Part shown: positions 47,254 through 59,735 of the stretch, one piece after another
How positions within the stretch are numbered: the stretch's first letter is position 1
How the letters are laid out: each line of letters opens with the position of its first letter
From: Drosophila miranda
Taxonomy: Eukaryota; Arthropoda; Insecta; Diptera; Drosophilidae
Direction of reading: 5' to 3'
Length of the DNA: 64,000 nt
Assembly: GCF_003369915.1 (NCBI RefSeq)
Contig: NC_046675.1
Coordinates: 9,114,001 to 9,178,000, forward strand
The notes under the pieces: generated by a model
Databases searched by the model: none
Seen by the model: the letters and a program-made list of their open reading frames with translations, nothing else
What the model was told of the DNA's origin: nothing
Translations under genes and position numbers: made by a program

Positions 47254-50200
47254 AATGCGAAATGGTGGTCCGGCTGGGGGGGGGAGAGAGAAAATCTTTG
47301 GCAAGAAAAACCTAATTGTCTTGGCCCGTTTTGGTTGGCTGCATTTTCCTGTCGGTCTTTGGGGCAGTTTCGTTATGTTTCGGGGAAAACTGGTTGCTGG
47401 CCATAATGGCAGCTCAACACACACTCACACACAAGCAACGCTCTACCTATACTCTCTTAACTGATGATGCTAACTTGTTGGCAATCTCCCAGCCACAGCC
47501 TCAGTCCCAGTTCCAGTCCCAGTCCCAATCTCAGTCTCTTAGTCTTCAATGTTCACTGTATTCTTTTTTTCAATTAGGCCCGCGCTCAGGTTTTAGCCCG
47601 GCATTTAATTCATCTTTGCCTGCTCGATGCTCGATGCTCGATGCCCGATGGTCGCTGGTTCCTCCTCGTTCAACCGTTGCCTGGTTGCCTGAGAAACGCT
47701 TTGGGTGTCGTATCATCAATTCGTTTAATTTGACAGGCGCAAACCTAAACATGTCAAAACAACAGCCAACAACCACCGGCAACAACCGGCAACAACAGCA
47801 GCAACAAACAGCCCAATGCGGTTAGTCGGAGTTGCCGCCTCTCTTACTATAGACCCGACCCGATCCGATCCGATCCGAGTTTCGAGAGAGTCCCGCGTCC
47901 GACTTTGAGCTCGAGTCCGGTTTTGGACTTTGTTGCTTTGGCTGCTTCCCATTTTTATTTTATTTTTATACTCTATCAGAAGGGAAGGCATTAATGATGT
48001 TCTACATATGCTCAAAAGGAATGATATAAATTGGGAATACCTATAAGGATTCCTTATGATAGATGGGAAACTTTCTGTCAGCCAAAAGATCAAACATTAT
48101 GCCATGTAACTGCTTTGGAAACTAATGATCCAAAGACCCAAAAGAATTCTAATCAAGGACTAAACTTGTTCGTTTCTAAAGTAATTCCAAACAAATGTGA
48201 TGGCTCGATGGCTGCAATCGATCTGGTAGGGTATCAATTGCTTCGGATGCCTTCCTGTCTTGTTTTCTTTCGTGGGACTGAAGCTGGAGACTGGAAGACC
48301 TGGGACTGCAGCCGTGGCTAATTTGTTGGAGCGCAGTGCAGAATGAAACAAGAAATTTGCCAACGCCTGTCAGCTTAGCGATCGGCTGTAAGTTCAGCAA
48401 GGGGCAAACATGCGAAATTACGCTTGTTAGTGTCACTTCTGGCTAACTAGCCCCCCTCACAGCGACTGCACCAGCTCCACACCAGCCCACCCATCACCCA
48501 TCTTGGCCATTCACTTTACAATACGAGAAGGGAGGGAAGCATCTCTTACCTGATTTGACGGAGCAGTAGATGTGACGCCGACTGACATAGGAGACCCAAT
48601 CGAAGCCAGCCTCGACGGCCAGGCGGGCCAGCATCCCGTATCTGGAGGGTTCCCGGTCGGAGGTGGCGATGGTGACGGCACGGCCCTCGTAGTGCAGCGA
48701 CTCCTGGCCATGCTGGTGGTCCTCGTCCCAGCTCTCGGTGACCAGCAGGCGAACGCCGGGCCACTCGTTCATCACGGAGTAGGCCAACACATTCAGCTTC
48801 TCCTTGCAGCGCTGCAGCGAGTGAGAGAAGGAGAGAAAGGAAATCAATTAAGTACTCGTATTGTTAATAATAAGACGCCATGTTTAATTCACGCACCACA
48901 CCACACCACACCACACCACATCGCAGAAAGAGAGAGGGCGAACCAGAGGGAGAGCCGAAGACAGAGACAGAGACGGATAGAGAGCAGAGAGTGCGCGTAC
49001 GTGTGTGCGATCGATCGCTCGGGCACTCTCTCACGCACGCATTCGAGGCGTGGCATGGCTGTGGCGGGGCATTTTGGGCGTTCATTCTGGCGGAGGTCCA
49101 GAAGGGCCCAACGCGTTCATTTTGAGCCCCGAGACTCTCGGTACACGTATTCCCTATATTTATTCCGATTTCTATTTATTTTATCATCATCATCATCGTC
49201 GTCGGGGCCCGGCCAGGCCGGGGCCGCGCATCCTTTGAACCTGTTGCTGCAACCTCAACAAACACAGGGCCAGCAAGCGAGAGAGCAAGCGCTAGAGCAA
49301 GAGCAGTGTTTGCCCAGTTCCCTTTCTGGCCAAAGGCTTATTTGCCCATGCTTACGCGCAGTTCAAACACTGACCCTTAACCTTGGCCTGAGCCTTAACC
49401 CACGCCAGCCCTAAACCATGGGCCATTGGGTAAATATTAAAGATATTCCGAAGACCTTTTTTATTATTATTCCCTTTTCTTTCTGCCAGTTGTTGTTGTC
49501 GTTGTGGGTCTTTGTTCTTCCTGTCGATAATATGAAAATGCTTACGCTTTGTTTGCCAATGTGGTGGGTGCTAGCCTCATCATCGCTTTTCCCATTTCCC
49601 TGTCGTTTTGTCGGCGCATTTTCATTTGATTTTTTAACACAGCTCGAAACGAGAACACACACACAAATCAAGCAAAAAAAGGATTCGTATAAGTCTATGC
49701 AAATATTGAAAGAGACGAAAATCAAAAAAAAGAAGAAAAAAAACTGAGCAACAGCGAACCAAAAAAGTATCTTCAAGATTGAGCCCAGCCACAAAAATCA
49801 ATTATCAACGGACTCCGACTCCGACTAGGGATTCGGGATTCGGGGTTCGGGGTTCGACTTTAAGACAGTGACAGGATGTTGCCTTTTGTGTGCAAACACA
49901 GAGAATATTTGTTAGCCAGCGTAAAATCAATTTTCGACCAGATCCAGATCCTTTTCAACAAGCCACAACAGAAATCGGTTTGTTGCCTTTTGGCTGGCTT
50001 ATGTTTTGATTTCGGGTGTGGATCCGTATCGGTATTTGCTTCGGTGTTTGCTATTATTTGGCCAAAATACGAATATTTGAATTTGTCACACAGCAGCCAC
50101 CAGCGGCCACCACAACAGCCGCAAACTGTGGCAAATTGAGGTGGTGGCACAACCGCATTCAGCGCATTCCAAGAAGAGTTCAATGATATTTGCTTGGAAG

Positions 50201-53200
50201 TGGTAGGGGAACGGGGAACGGGGACTGGAACTGGGACTGTCTCTGGGGGTCTGCTGCTGAAACTTTGCTTTATTAAAAGGCTTAACCAGTCGAGAGGCAG
50301 ACACTGTGCTAATGAGCACAAAAGCGTAACGCCAAAGAGCAAACACGAGACGCGAGAGAGCCTGAGAGGAGAGGAGAGGCAAGGAAAAGGGGTATGGGAG
50401 AGCAAACGCTTTTGTCTTAAGCATCGAGACAACGATGTTTGCCCAACATGCTAATGCATTGAGTCCGAATTCGAATCGACGCGCAATGAACAAACAACGG
50501 CCAGATCTCAGATCTCAGATCTTCCGATCCCCGATTCCCGATCCCAGTGATCGCCTGGGGACTGTTCGATCCCAGTGAATGCCGACGGGTGCGTAAGGTA
50601 AACATTTACCGACAGAATCGACTGGGCCTGGGCCTGGGCCTGGCCGTCGTCGGCGGCGGCGTCGGCGGCCCAAAAAGATGGCTAAATAATGTGTGTGCAT
50701 TGTAAGTGGCCGTTAGACAACAGCGTCAAGTGTAAATAGGCCTATGCACTGGGGTGTATGGATCCAGTGTAGGATCCCCCCACTCCCGAAAGCTGCATTA
50801 ATTAGACATCCAACAAGGTGTGAACTTTGCTCAGCCCCATTCCGAATTCCCCGCTCCCTCCCCGTTCCCCCCTCGTACCCAAGGGCCCCAGGGACACGCC
50901 CTGCATTTGACTGTGTTATAGCCTGGCGTGTCTTTAGTTTTTTGGCTTTGGCTCTATCTTGTATGAGTGTATATATATCTTGTATATTTTGTTCAGCTTC
51001 GGTTTGTGTTGGGGCTATGGCTATCCGCTTGATGCGTTTTTAATTGCCGTCGACTGCAGTTTTATTGATTTAAATTGTCTGGCTGGCTGCCAATTTGACG
51101 CTTTTAATGGTCTGGCAAAATTATTATGGCACGAAGATTATTAGGCACTCATCATCATTAGGCCAAGTCAACTGCAGCTCCAACTCCAGCGCCAAGTTTC
51201 CAAGCCTGGCTATTAGCTGGGAGTCGCACTCGGAGGCGACTTCTTCCAGCCAATCCTTTGTTTGTTTTTGCCAACTCCTGCGTACCCATCCACTGGGGGA
51301 CTGAGGCCCGTTTCGGATTACTTGTGGCCCCGGGAAACCGATTAGGAAACGACACAATTTAACGACATAATTCAAGTGCGCATTAAGTTACGTTTCGGTA
51401 GAGGTACAGAGAAGAGAGGGGTACTCCAAGGAGTGTCCAGGGCCCAGGGCCCAGGGCCCAGGAGTCGGTGTGTGTCACCCCTTTTTTCTGATGAGAGAGA
51501 TGCATGTTGCACGTGCTCTATGGTGTAAGCAGATATGGCATATCCTTTGATTCTGCTCCTCCCTCTCCTTCGGCTTGGCCGGTGCACTGATTGCGATCGA
51601 AGGAAGCGCAAAGGAAGCGAAAACTTACAACTGAGGAAGCAGTAAGGCCAACGACACAGGATATAATCAAAAGAACACTGAAAAAAGGAAGGTATACCCA
51701 AGAAATCACGTCACCCACTCGATACACTACTATATACATATGTGTGTCAACAGCCCCCGAACAAGGAGAAGGAGAATCGACTGAGGATGTCGGATGGGTA
51801 CGGAGGAATGGAGGGATGGAGGATGAACTGCGTTGCCCACTTGAGAGACCCTGTGGCCCGGGTATTAGCCACTTAGGGGGCACAAAAACATAAAGAGTTT
51901 CGCTCTCTCTCTCTCTCTCTATCTCGTCAGTCAGCGCCCCGCTCTGTGTGGCCCACCACTCGAGCACAGATTTCCTCACTTAATTGGCAAACTGTGCGCC
52001 ACCAAAGAGGAGGATGGAGGATGGAGGCTGGAGGGTGGTATAGAGATGGAGATACTCTGATTGATTCAAGTGCAGGGCCAATGCCAATCCGCCGCTCCAT
52101 TATCCATTAGACCATTTCTGTTTATTTGTGTTGCAAATCTATTCACAGCTCCAGTCCCATAAACCATCGGCGGTTCTTTGATTGTTTATGCGATGGCAGC
52201 GCAATTATTACAGCGCGCAGAAAAAAAATCGACAGAATTCAAAATTGAAAATCGAAAAGCAAAAAACTGAAGTTTTAATTAATCAGAAAATGGGACTGAC
52301 TCTTGCGAGTAATTTATTTATTGTTTACGTATACGTAACTCTGAGGAACCTCTGCTCCGAGCCCCAGTCCCCAGTCCCCATCTGCAGTCTGGAATCTGGG
52401 TATCCGCTCCACGTTCCTGTCTGTTTGTTTGCCTTTTGGCTGTCAATATAAATGGGGAATGATTAAAAAAAAGGGAAGGAAGCCTTTTGCATTGGCTTAT
52501 TGGATTAATGTCCGAACGCTTCTGTTTTGACGGGGGGGCACTGGGAATTCTCAATCAATGACATGACTGCTCTTCCGCTTAATCATTAGGAAATGCATTA
52601 TTTTGATCTCAGAATTGCATAGGGCCTGGTAGGGGGGGCTTCCCCCACACACACACATATTCGCTCGTAAATCTCATGTCAAATAAATGTCCATAAAAGC
52701 AAAGGCGTCATTTTATTGTTATTAATTAAATGCTATTAATTTGCAGAAATCGTAAATTAAATCTCAGTTGAGGCCTATTCCCCGCCACCTGCAACACACT
52801 GCACCCTGCCACATTTAATGTCCCCCACACACAGAGAGAGGGAGGGAGACGCAGACAAGGGAGAGAGAGGATCAGCAAAAGTCATTTGGAGGAGGCAGCA
52901 GCAGCAGGTAAGAGCCCGGGACCGGGTCTTAAATGATAAGCGCCATAATCCCTGATGTGTGATTAACTTTGATGATGAGTTATGAGCCGCACATTGGCAC
53001 AGATGGTGGATGGGGATGTGGATCCCCCGACCCAGTGCCCCTCTACCATGACTGGCAAGAATCGGGAGACGCAGAGAGAGAGAGAGAGCGAACAGCATGT
53101 GAAATGTGAGTCACTCTCGCGGCAGTAATGTGATAGCCGCGACGCGATCGCTGATCTCCATCTCCATCTCCAGCTCCATCTTTATCCCATTCTCCGCCAG

Positions 53201-56200
53201 CAAGCAAGTTCATAAAAGTTTTATGCAAATAAAGCAAAAGCTAAGACCAAACACGAGAGACCCAGGCTCTCGGGCAGAGCCAAAGCAAATATCGATGGCA
53301 TTTTGGGGCCAAGCAAATCCTTGAACATTTGCGCTTGAGTGCCCTCGTAAAAGTATCAAATTGATTAATAATAATATAAAAGCCTCGCAGCACCAAAAAA
53401 CCAAATACAAACACTATAGATACGATCCAGCCGAAGGGATATGGGGGACAGTCGCGGCAGTGTCTTGGGGACCCAGCAGCAGGCCATTTGGCAATTTGTC
53501 CACTTTGCCTTTGACTGATGTTTGTTTGATAAGTTTGATTACTTTGTGGGATATGGTAGATGGTAGATGGTAGATGTCATGGGATGGAGTGGAGGAATGT
53601 TCCCACGAAATATGCCAAAGTTTTGCTTATCGCAGCATTTGACGTGATTTGATTTGAGTTGAAAATGAAACTGAGACTCTGACATCATCGATGGATGCTC
53701 CCCCACAAGATCTCTCTCTCTCTCTGTTCTCCCTCTCGTTTTTTTTTTTGGTCATAATAGGATCAATTTTTGAGTCATAATGTTCTATTAAAATGCCTTA
53801 GCTGTGGGCTTACTTTGATTTGATTTGAGTTGATTTGATGTTGATGTTGATGTGCATGTCGTCTGGAGGCACCACTGGAGGGGGGAGGAGGGACTGGAGG
53901 AGGACTGTGGAGAACTGGGAAACTGGGAAACTGGTGGACTGCATGCATGTCAATAATCATATCGGATTACCCATTGGCTTTGCCCTCAGGCCCCATTGTT
54001 GCTACAATTTATGAAATTTTAGAACTTATGCTGCGGCTTTTGACGCATTCTTTTGTCTGTCGGTTGCCCCTGATGGCGGTGGCGGTGGCGGTCTCTCCCT
54101 GCGGTTTCTGTTGCTTGTCTAATCCCGAGGCATGCCACATACTCCATACATACATACTGAACACATTACCTGTAATTACCGGGAGTTACAACGCCACTCC
54201 GTATCTGAGTGAGGCTGGAATATGGCTAGGGTTGGGGTTGGGGGTCTGGTGGTTGGTGGTTGGGGGAGCAATGACTTGTCACAAGTTTGAGCAGTTTATT
54301 GGCTGCTGTTTTGCCAGATTTCCTCGTTGTTTTATTTTTAGTACTTTATGGCAATTTGTGAATTTTTGCAATTTGTTTATGCAACCACCCACACACCATA
54401 GCCCAGGCCAGGCACTGCGTAATGGCCAAAACGAGACGAATTGTTCGCCAACTGAAATTCACGCACAGCACCGGGTCGGCTCGTATATTCCGTTTATGTT
54501 TGAGTACGATTATATCCAAATTGGAATCCGCAGTCGTTCCACATAAAATACAATTTAGTTGCGCTGCTGGTTGCACTCACCCTCTCCTCCTCAGCAACCT
54601 CTATTCTCTCTCTCTCTCTATGGCTGTGTTACCAATTCTCAATGTCACTAAGAGACAGAAGAGAGTTCGGTAGCAGAGAGCGGAACGGTGGCCCGTTGTA
54701 AATATTTGCCCTGCCACAACGGGAATTTTATGCGTGCCCGTTCGGTCTTGGATGTCCTTGGCCATTCCAGTCAAATGCTGGGATGGCCTTGGCCCATCGG
54801 CGCGTCCTTGACTGCCGGAGACAATGGCCCGGTGTCACCGGGTCGCTGCCTCCGTGGCTGCCGTGCAGTGCAACTGTTAATTGTTTCTCAGCTCCGTTTC
54901 TGGAAACGCTTCAATACTTTTGGGCCCCGCCGATTGCATATCAAATTCAAGGTAAGGCTTGAAGCCAACTGTTTTTGCCAGCCGTTTAATGGCCGTTCGT
55001 CCCCCGAGGGGCGCGTGGCAGAGGAAAATGCCATTTGGGATAAGTAGGTGAAGTCCAAACCCGAGAAAGAACTGTTTTGCCAAATCGGTTAGAGTACCTA
55101 CAGTATGCATTCCGAAAATAGAAAGATCTACGCAGGAAATCTTGAAATGTCTGGGCTATTTCTGGATCCCCATTTTATTAGTATAATTATATTATGTGCA
55201 ATAATTATGAAATGGGTGTTAAAATATAATCTTAAATCAACTGTTCTAACAGCAACTATTCCAGGTAATCACAATCTATATGCCATATAAAGATAAAGTA
55301 CTCTTTGTGTTGCTGATGGAGTGCTCTCAAATTATGACCGTAGGAAACTGGAAGTATCCCATAAAAAAATCGTTAATAGCCCGCTTATGGAGCTTATCGA
55401 AGATAATATTGTATATTTTGGAAAAACCAGCTAGCACTTAAAATCTGATTAAAATAACGAAACGAAAACTCTTGCGATGCGATAAGCGCGCAGGCCCTTG
55501 GGAAGTGTGCCAATGCCGCGGCTCTTACGGGGGGCAGACTGTGGCGCCCGTGACGCCAAAGTGGCCTTACATTAAGGCAATAATGCCTGTGTGGAAAGCA
55601 GAACAACTGTCGGCTAATTAGAATTGCTGGGGCTGGCTCTTACTTAAGCCCTTTTACACTTTCAAAAACAGCCGAAGCCATTCATTCCCTGAGTCACCCA
55701 CCTACCACCTACCCCCTACCGCTGCTGTGCTACAGTCCCATTGCTACCCCCATTCGCGACTGATAAGATAATTTGCGAGCTCAAAAGTTATTTTTTGCCA
55801 TAATTTGTTGTGTTTGCTGGTGTCTTGCATACCCTATAAAAAGGTATTATGTTTTATATCAGATGTTTGCAATGAATCTTTGCTTTGGTTATATACAAAA
55901 CTGTATGAAAGGAAGTCTTGCTTTTGGTCGGATTGCTTGATCTTGGCCATAGCCACAGGAGGGATTAACCTGCATACAAGTTCTTGTACGAAACTGATGT
56001 GCATCTGAGAAACGATGGTTCCCCCAGGGTATCTCTGTCGCCCTTTCTATGGTTTTTCAAGTACTCATAATCGTAAACATGTAGCTACATGTGTTTGCAA
56101 ATAACCGTACACGATGTGGGTGTGGGTGTCAACGGCTACAAGCTACTTGGCACTCGGCTGCAGTTTGCTCCCAGGTGCGACTCTTATCAGACAAACGCCT

Positions 56201-57540
56201 CAGATAAGCGGCAAATGCTCGCGTGCCTCGCTAGACAGCAGGAGGAGAAGGAGCAGTGTTAGGGCAGGGAGGTCGGCTGGACAGGAGGAGCCATCGAGCG
56301 TCCCCTTAATCGATCATATTCAACATTGTTTGTTGTTTATAGCGAAATCGAAAACGCATTCGTGGCGTAGCTGGAATGGAACGATTTATGATGATTGGCC
56401 GGATCAATTGGAGGACGGATCGACAGCAGAGGTTGTTGAACGTACTCTTGTTTGTTTAGATTCGCATCGGATCGGTCAAGAGGAAATGGTGCCGTTGTGG
56501 CTTTATGGCTTAGTTCTGGCGAATTCCTTGCTTATCTGGAGTTGCCCTGGCTTTCGAGTATCGGTCTTCCTGTTTTTGCACTCGCGAAAATAATTGCAGT
56601 TGCCCCGATAAGATACATAATTAATCATAATTGTCGATCCATCTACTAATATGAGCATTTCGCCACCTTTTATGGCCCTCACACGCACACGCACTCGCAG
56701 TCGCACTCCCATTAGATCGTATAGGCCCATAAATTATATAAATAGCCAATGCGTCGATGAATTGCAAGTTTCGGTAGTACGGTGGTACACACGTAGCGGT
56801 TATCAATGGTGATTTTGGAGGGGGTACAATCATAATCTTGCACGATCGGCCGATCGCTGATAGGTACGCTAGGCGGCTCGCGCGACAATGTAGTGCGTTT
56901 TTGGATGGTATAGCAGAGCAGTGCGCAATTGGTGGGGAATTAGCCTAGCCTAGCCCCCACGTCTTTAATAGAAAGGGGCACCCCAGGGGCAATCGATCAA
57001 TCAATGAAAGATATAGTATCGCATGAATGGACTTACCTTTGTCATCAGGCGATCGGCGCCGGTGCCCTCCTCGTCCCGGAATAGAATATCCCGATTATAG
57101 TTTGGTACAAGATCCTTGAATTTTGGTGAATCGCGTTTGATTTCGCCCTCGAGCGGACCGGAGGCACCGCTCTGGTATTCGGATAAATTTGGTATGGTTT
57201 GCTTGAGCACCAGCGGATAGAGGTTGCGCTCCCGGCGACGTCCCAGACCCCGGCCGGGGCCGCAGCTGTGCGCCGGCGTAAAGCTCAGCGGCAGCAGCAG
57301 CAGCAGCACGGTCATCAGCATGGTCAACCTGGTGCTGCAACGCTGCGTATACGCAATGTGGCGCAACTTTGTGGTGGCGATGGCGGCAGAGTCAGAGGCG
57401 CAACCCGAGGCTGAGGCGGAGGCAGAGATGGAGCTGGAACATGGTCTGTGGCATTTGGCATCTAGGGAAAGGCAGGTGACACTGGCGGCGCTGGCCCAGG
57501 GCACGGACATGGACATTGGCACTTCGTTGTGGTTATCCAT
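43724..57540 (-). CDS. hh: Hedgehog morphogen precursor
   Basis: Hedgehog is a secreted, lipid-modified morphogen that patterns segments and appendages through Patched and Smoothened. Exons are 57540-57037 (donor GTAAGT), 48811-48550 (acceptor CTGCAG, donor GTAAGA) and 44403-43724, giving 481 residues against 471 in D. melanogaster. A long N-terminus precedes an internal signal-anchor at about residues 72-91 ([16 protein letters not shown]). The palmitoylated Cys93 is in CGPGRGLG. The signalling domain includes [20 protein letters not shown], with zinc- and calcium-binding residues. Autoprocessing occurs at Gly265-Cys266 in HVHGCF, where cholesterol is attached. The Hint domain keeps TVTPAH. 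The C-terminus is VLPKSWRHD. All three exons are intact. The two very long introns (8225 and 4146 nt) and the upstream DNA are likely enhancer territory. Confidence 0.98.
45492..45513. repeat. (GACA)n microsatellite
   Basis: Five GACA units lie in hedgehog intron 2. Confidence 0.95.
45878..45908. repeat. (GTC)n microsatellite
   Basis: About ten GTC units, with one CATC interruption, lie in hedgehog intron 2. Confidence 0.9.
46215..46251. repeat. (CAA)n microsatellite
   Basis: About twelve CAA units, with one CAG, lie in hedgehog intron 2. Confidence 0.9.
47209..47249. repeat. 41-nt (AG)n tract
   Basis: This is an uninterrupted GA dinucleotide run in hedgehog intron 2. Such runs bind GAGA factor in flies. 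Confidence 0.95.
47966..48272. mobile_element. short dispersed element fragment
   Basis: The head TATACTCTATCAGAAGGG and the tail GGTAGGGTATCAATTGCTTC are followed by GGATGCCTTCC and CTTGTTTTCTTT. This is the same overall form as the element at 18.3 kb. The middle is AT-rich, unlike the flanking intron. Confidence 0.5.
48896..48920. repeat. (CCACA)5 tandem repeat
   Basis: Five perfect 5-base units lie close to the hedgehog exon 2 acceptor. Confidence 0.95.
55826..56036. mobile_element. short dispersed element fragment
   Basis: The head TGCATACCCTATAAAAAGG and the tail CCCCAGGGTATCTC bound an AT-rich about 200-base insert with CAGATGTTTGCAA. It is related in form to the elements at 18.3 and 48.0 kb. 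Confidence 0.45.
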
Positions 57541-58421
57541 TATTTATATTTGTGTTTGCTTTTAATTCTGTGTGTAATCTGCTGTTTCTCTTTTCGATTT
57601 TTGGTTTTGGTTGTTTAGCACTTCACTTTTGGCACACTGAGACACACTGAGACTCCGCAGACGAGACTGCTGGGTTTTTCTTTTATCGGCTATTTTCGAA
57701 CGACGACTGCTGGCATTTAGCGGCTTGGGATTCGGTTTCAGATTCAGATTCGGACTCGGATTCGGATTCCGGGGGTTTGCCCAATTTGCACAACCTGGTA
57801 ATCGGGTATTCGGGTAATCTGGCAATCGTACTTCCTCAAATCGTGAGTCGAGTGAGTGTTAACTGTTTAGCAGTGTTAGCCGTGTTAGCAGCGTTGGGCA
57901 TTAACAGCGGCTGGCAGCTCTCTCTCGGACAACCGTTGCGCTCGCACTGTGATTGACAAATGACATTTCCGAGCGCACGAAGAGCCAGCGTACATGCGAG
58001 CGGGTATATCGGAATCGGAGTGCGCGTAGAGTACGAGTACGACGGACGAGGGTGCTTTCAAGAACCTTTGGCCTCCGCCGCCGCCGCCGCAGTCGCCTTT
58101 CCAGTCGCTGCGTACACACAGATACACACATTCATCGCAGCGGTTCATTCCGCTTGTGGCTGTGTTGGTGGCTCGCTTCATTGGTAACAGGCTCACGATC
58201 GTGGCTCTCTGGTGTTCATTTTTATGCTGGCTCTCACACGGCCCAAGTGCAAGCGGGACAACCGTACAGGACAGCACACACACACACACACGATACAGAG
58301 CGATACTTATGTATTGGTGATAGGCTTTCGGGCCTTATGTACTCCCTGCCGATGCTAAGGCGCTAGAGGGGGGGCAACAGATGTTGGATGATGGTTCATT
58401 GTGGCCATGGATGGGCTCTAT

Positions 58422-58444
58422 TGTGTGTGTGTGTGTGTGTGTGT
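58422..58444. repeat. (TG)n microsatellite
   Basis: About eleven TG units lie upstream of hedgehog. Confidence 0.9.
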
Positions 58445-59543
58445 TGGTGTTGCCAATTGGCCGCATTGGTGTGCGTTATATGGAGGAACAATCGGAGCCA
58501 TCTCCATATCCAATACACCCATGGCGCATCCTCATCCTCAGCCACATCTTCGGCTGCAATTTCTCTTAACACTTGCACTATTGACTCTCGACTCTTGTGG
58601 CTTGTTAGCTGCCGCCTCTGCTCTGGCTGTGGGCTCTGGGCTCTGTCTCTGGTTTTGGCCTGGCTCTTACTACCGATCTCCTGCTCTCCTTCTTTCCCTG
58701 TTTCTGTTTCTTTCTTCTTTTTTTTTTTGCTCATTGTTCACATTTTTCCGTTGGCTTTCTTCGTTTTGTTCGGTTCGGTTTCGGTTTATTGCTTGTAAAT
58801 TAATAATGTTCCGGTTTTTTGTGTATTGTGTGGCCCCGCTGTCTTCTCCTCTTGCTCCTCTTGATCATCTGTGGCTCCTGCAGCAGCCACGCCACCTCTT
58901 CCTCCAGTATATGGCAGTATACGGTATATATGTATATTTATGTGTGTATGTATGTATGCTGCTGCTCCTCACTTTGTCATTACAGCATTTTGTTGGTAAC
59001 TGCTCTTCCCCCTCGGACGCCACTGCACAACCACTTCCGTTTGGAGAAGTTTCTGGTTTTGGTTTTGCTTTTGGCTTCGCTCTTGGAGAAACTTGCAGAA
59101 ACTTCTAGCTACTGTCCTCCCGATTATGTCATCGTAATGACTCATTAAATGTCAACGCTCGGAAGTCGGAATTTTTCGATTAGATATGACCACAGGATGT
59201 CTAGCAATCAATATACCTAATTATAAACAATCCAATAAATGGCTGAACAAATCGTTACATCTAATCGGTACAGTTTCCGTTTGACGCATACATTTATAAA
59301 TATATGTACATAGTGACAGACTAAAGCTATACCCCCCCATAACAGATTGGACAAACAGCAAATTATTTTTAAAAACGATGTACATATGTATGCATTTGCA
59401 AATTGATTGATTTTTCAACGGAACCGCCTTTATAGTGGGCTCGACAAATGGTCAGTAAATTTGCTATACGCTCGGGTCTCACTCGCCAGATGTATCTTTG
59501 CATCTGTTGTTGATTTTTGCTAATTATACACGGTATTCATTGA

Positions 59544-59735
59544 GCACAGGGGTATATTGTGTTCATAATTGATTGTGTAATGATTTCTACCTAGAAAAGA
59601 GTATATTTTTTTGATAAGCGAGTGTGTCTGTCTATAAAGATCTGAATTCATAAACTCTTTAAGAGCTACAGCTGGCCTCTATATTCTGGAAAATTCTATT
59701 AAAATAGTCTCCAAGATTCCCAGGTATCTTCTAGT
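59544..59735. mobile_element. possible short dispersed element fragment
   Basis: The head ACAGGGGTATATTGTG and the tail CCCAGGTATCTTC bound an AT-rich patch with GTGTGTCTGTCTATAAAG. It is weaker than the other three copies. Confidence 0.3.

Larger units (their letters stand above)
44404..48549. other. hedgehog intron 2
   Basis: This is 4.1 kb of non-coding DNA. It contains microsatellites (GACA, CAA, GTC, GA, listed separately), one short dispersed element at 47966-48272 and GC-rich low-complexity tracts. I see no nested gene. The short ORFs inside are low complexity. Confidence 0.6.
48812..57036. other. hedgehog intron 1
   Basis: This 8.2 kb intron is probably the main regulatory intron. 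It holds a (CCACA)5 repeat at 48896-48920, GGCCTG and GGGCCCA short tandem repeats near 50.63 and 51.44 kb, a TAGATGG repeat near 53.56 kb, a short dispersed element at 55.8 kb and several AT-rich patches. No protein-coding gene is supported. Confidence 0.55.

Noticed and set aside
48572-49414. 280-codon plus-strand ORF over hedgehog exon 2
   Set aside because: It is antisense to the exon and then runs into CA/GA simple repeats. The composition is repeat-like.
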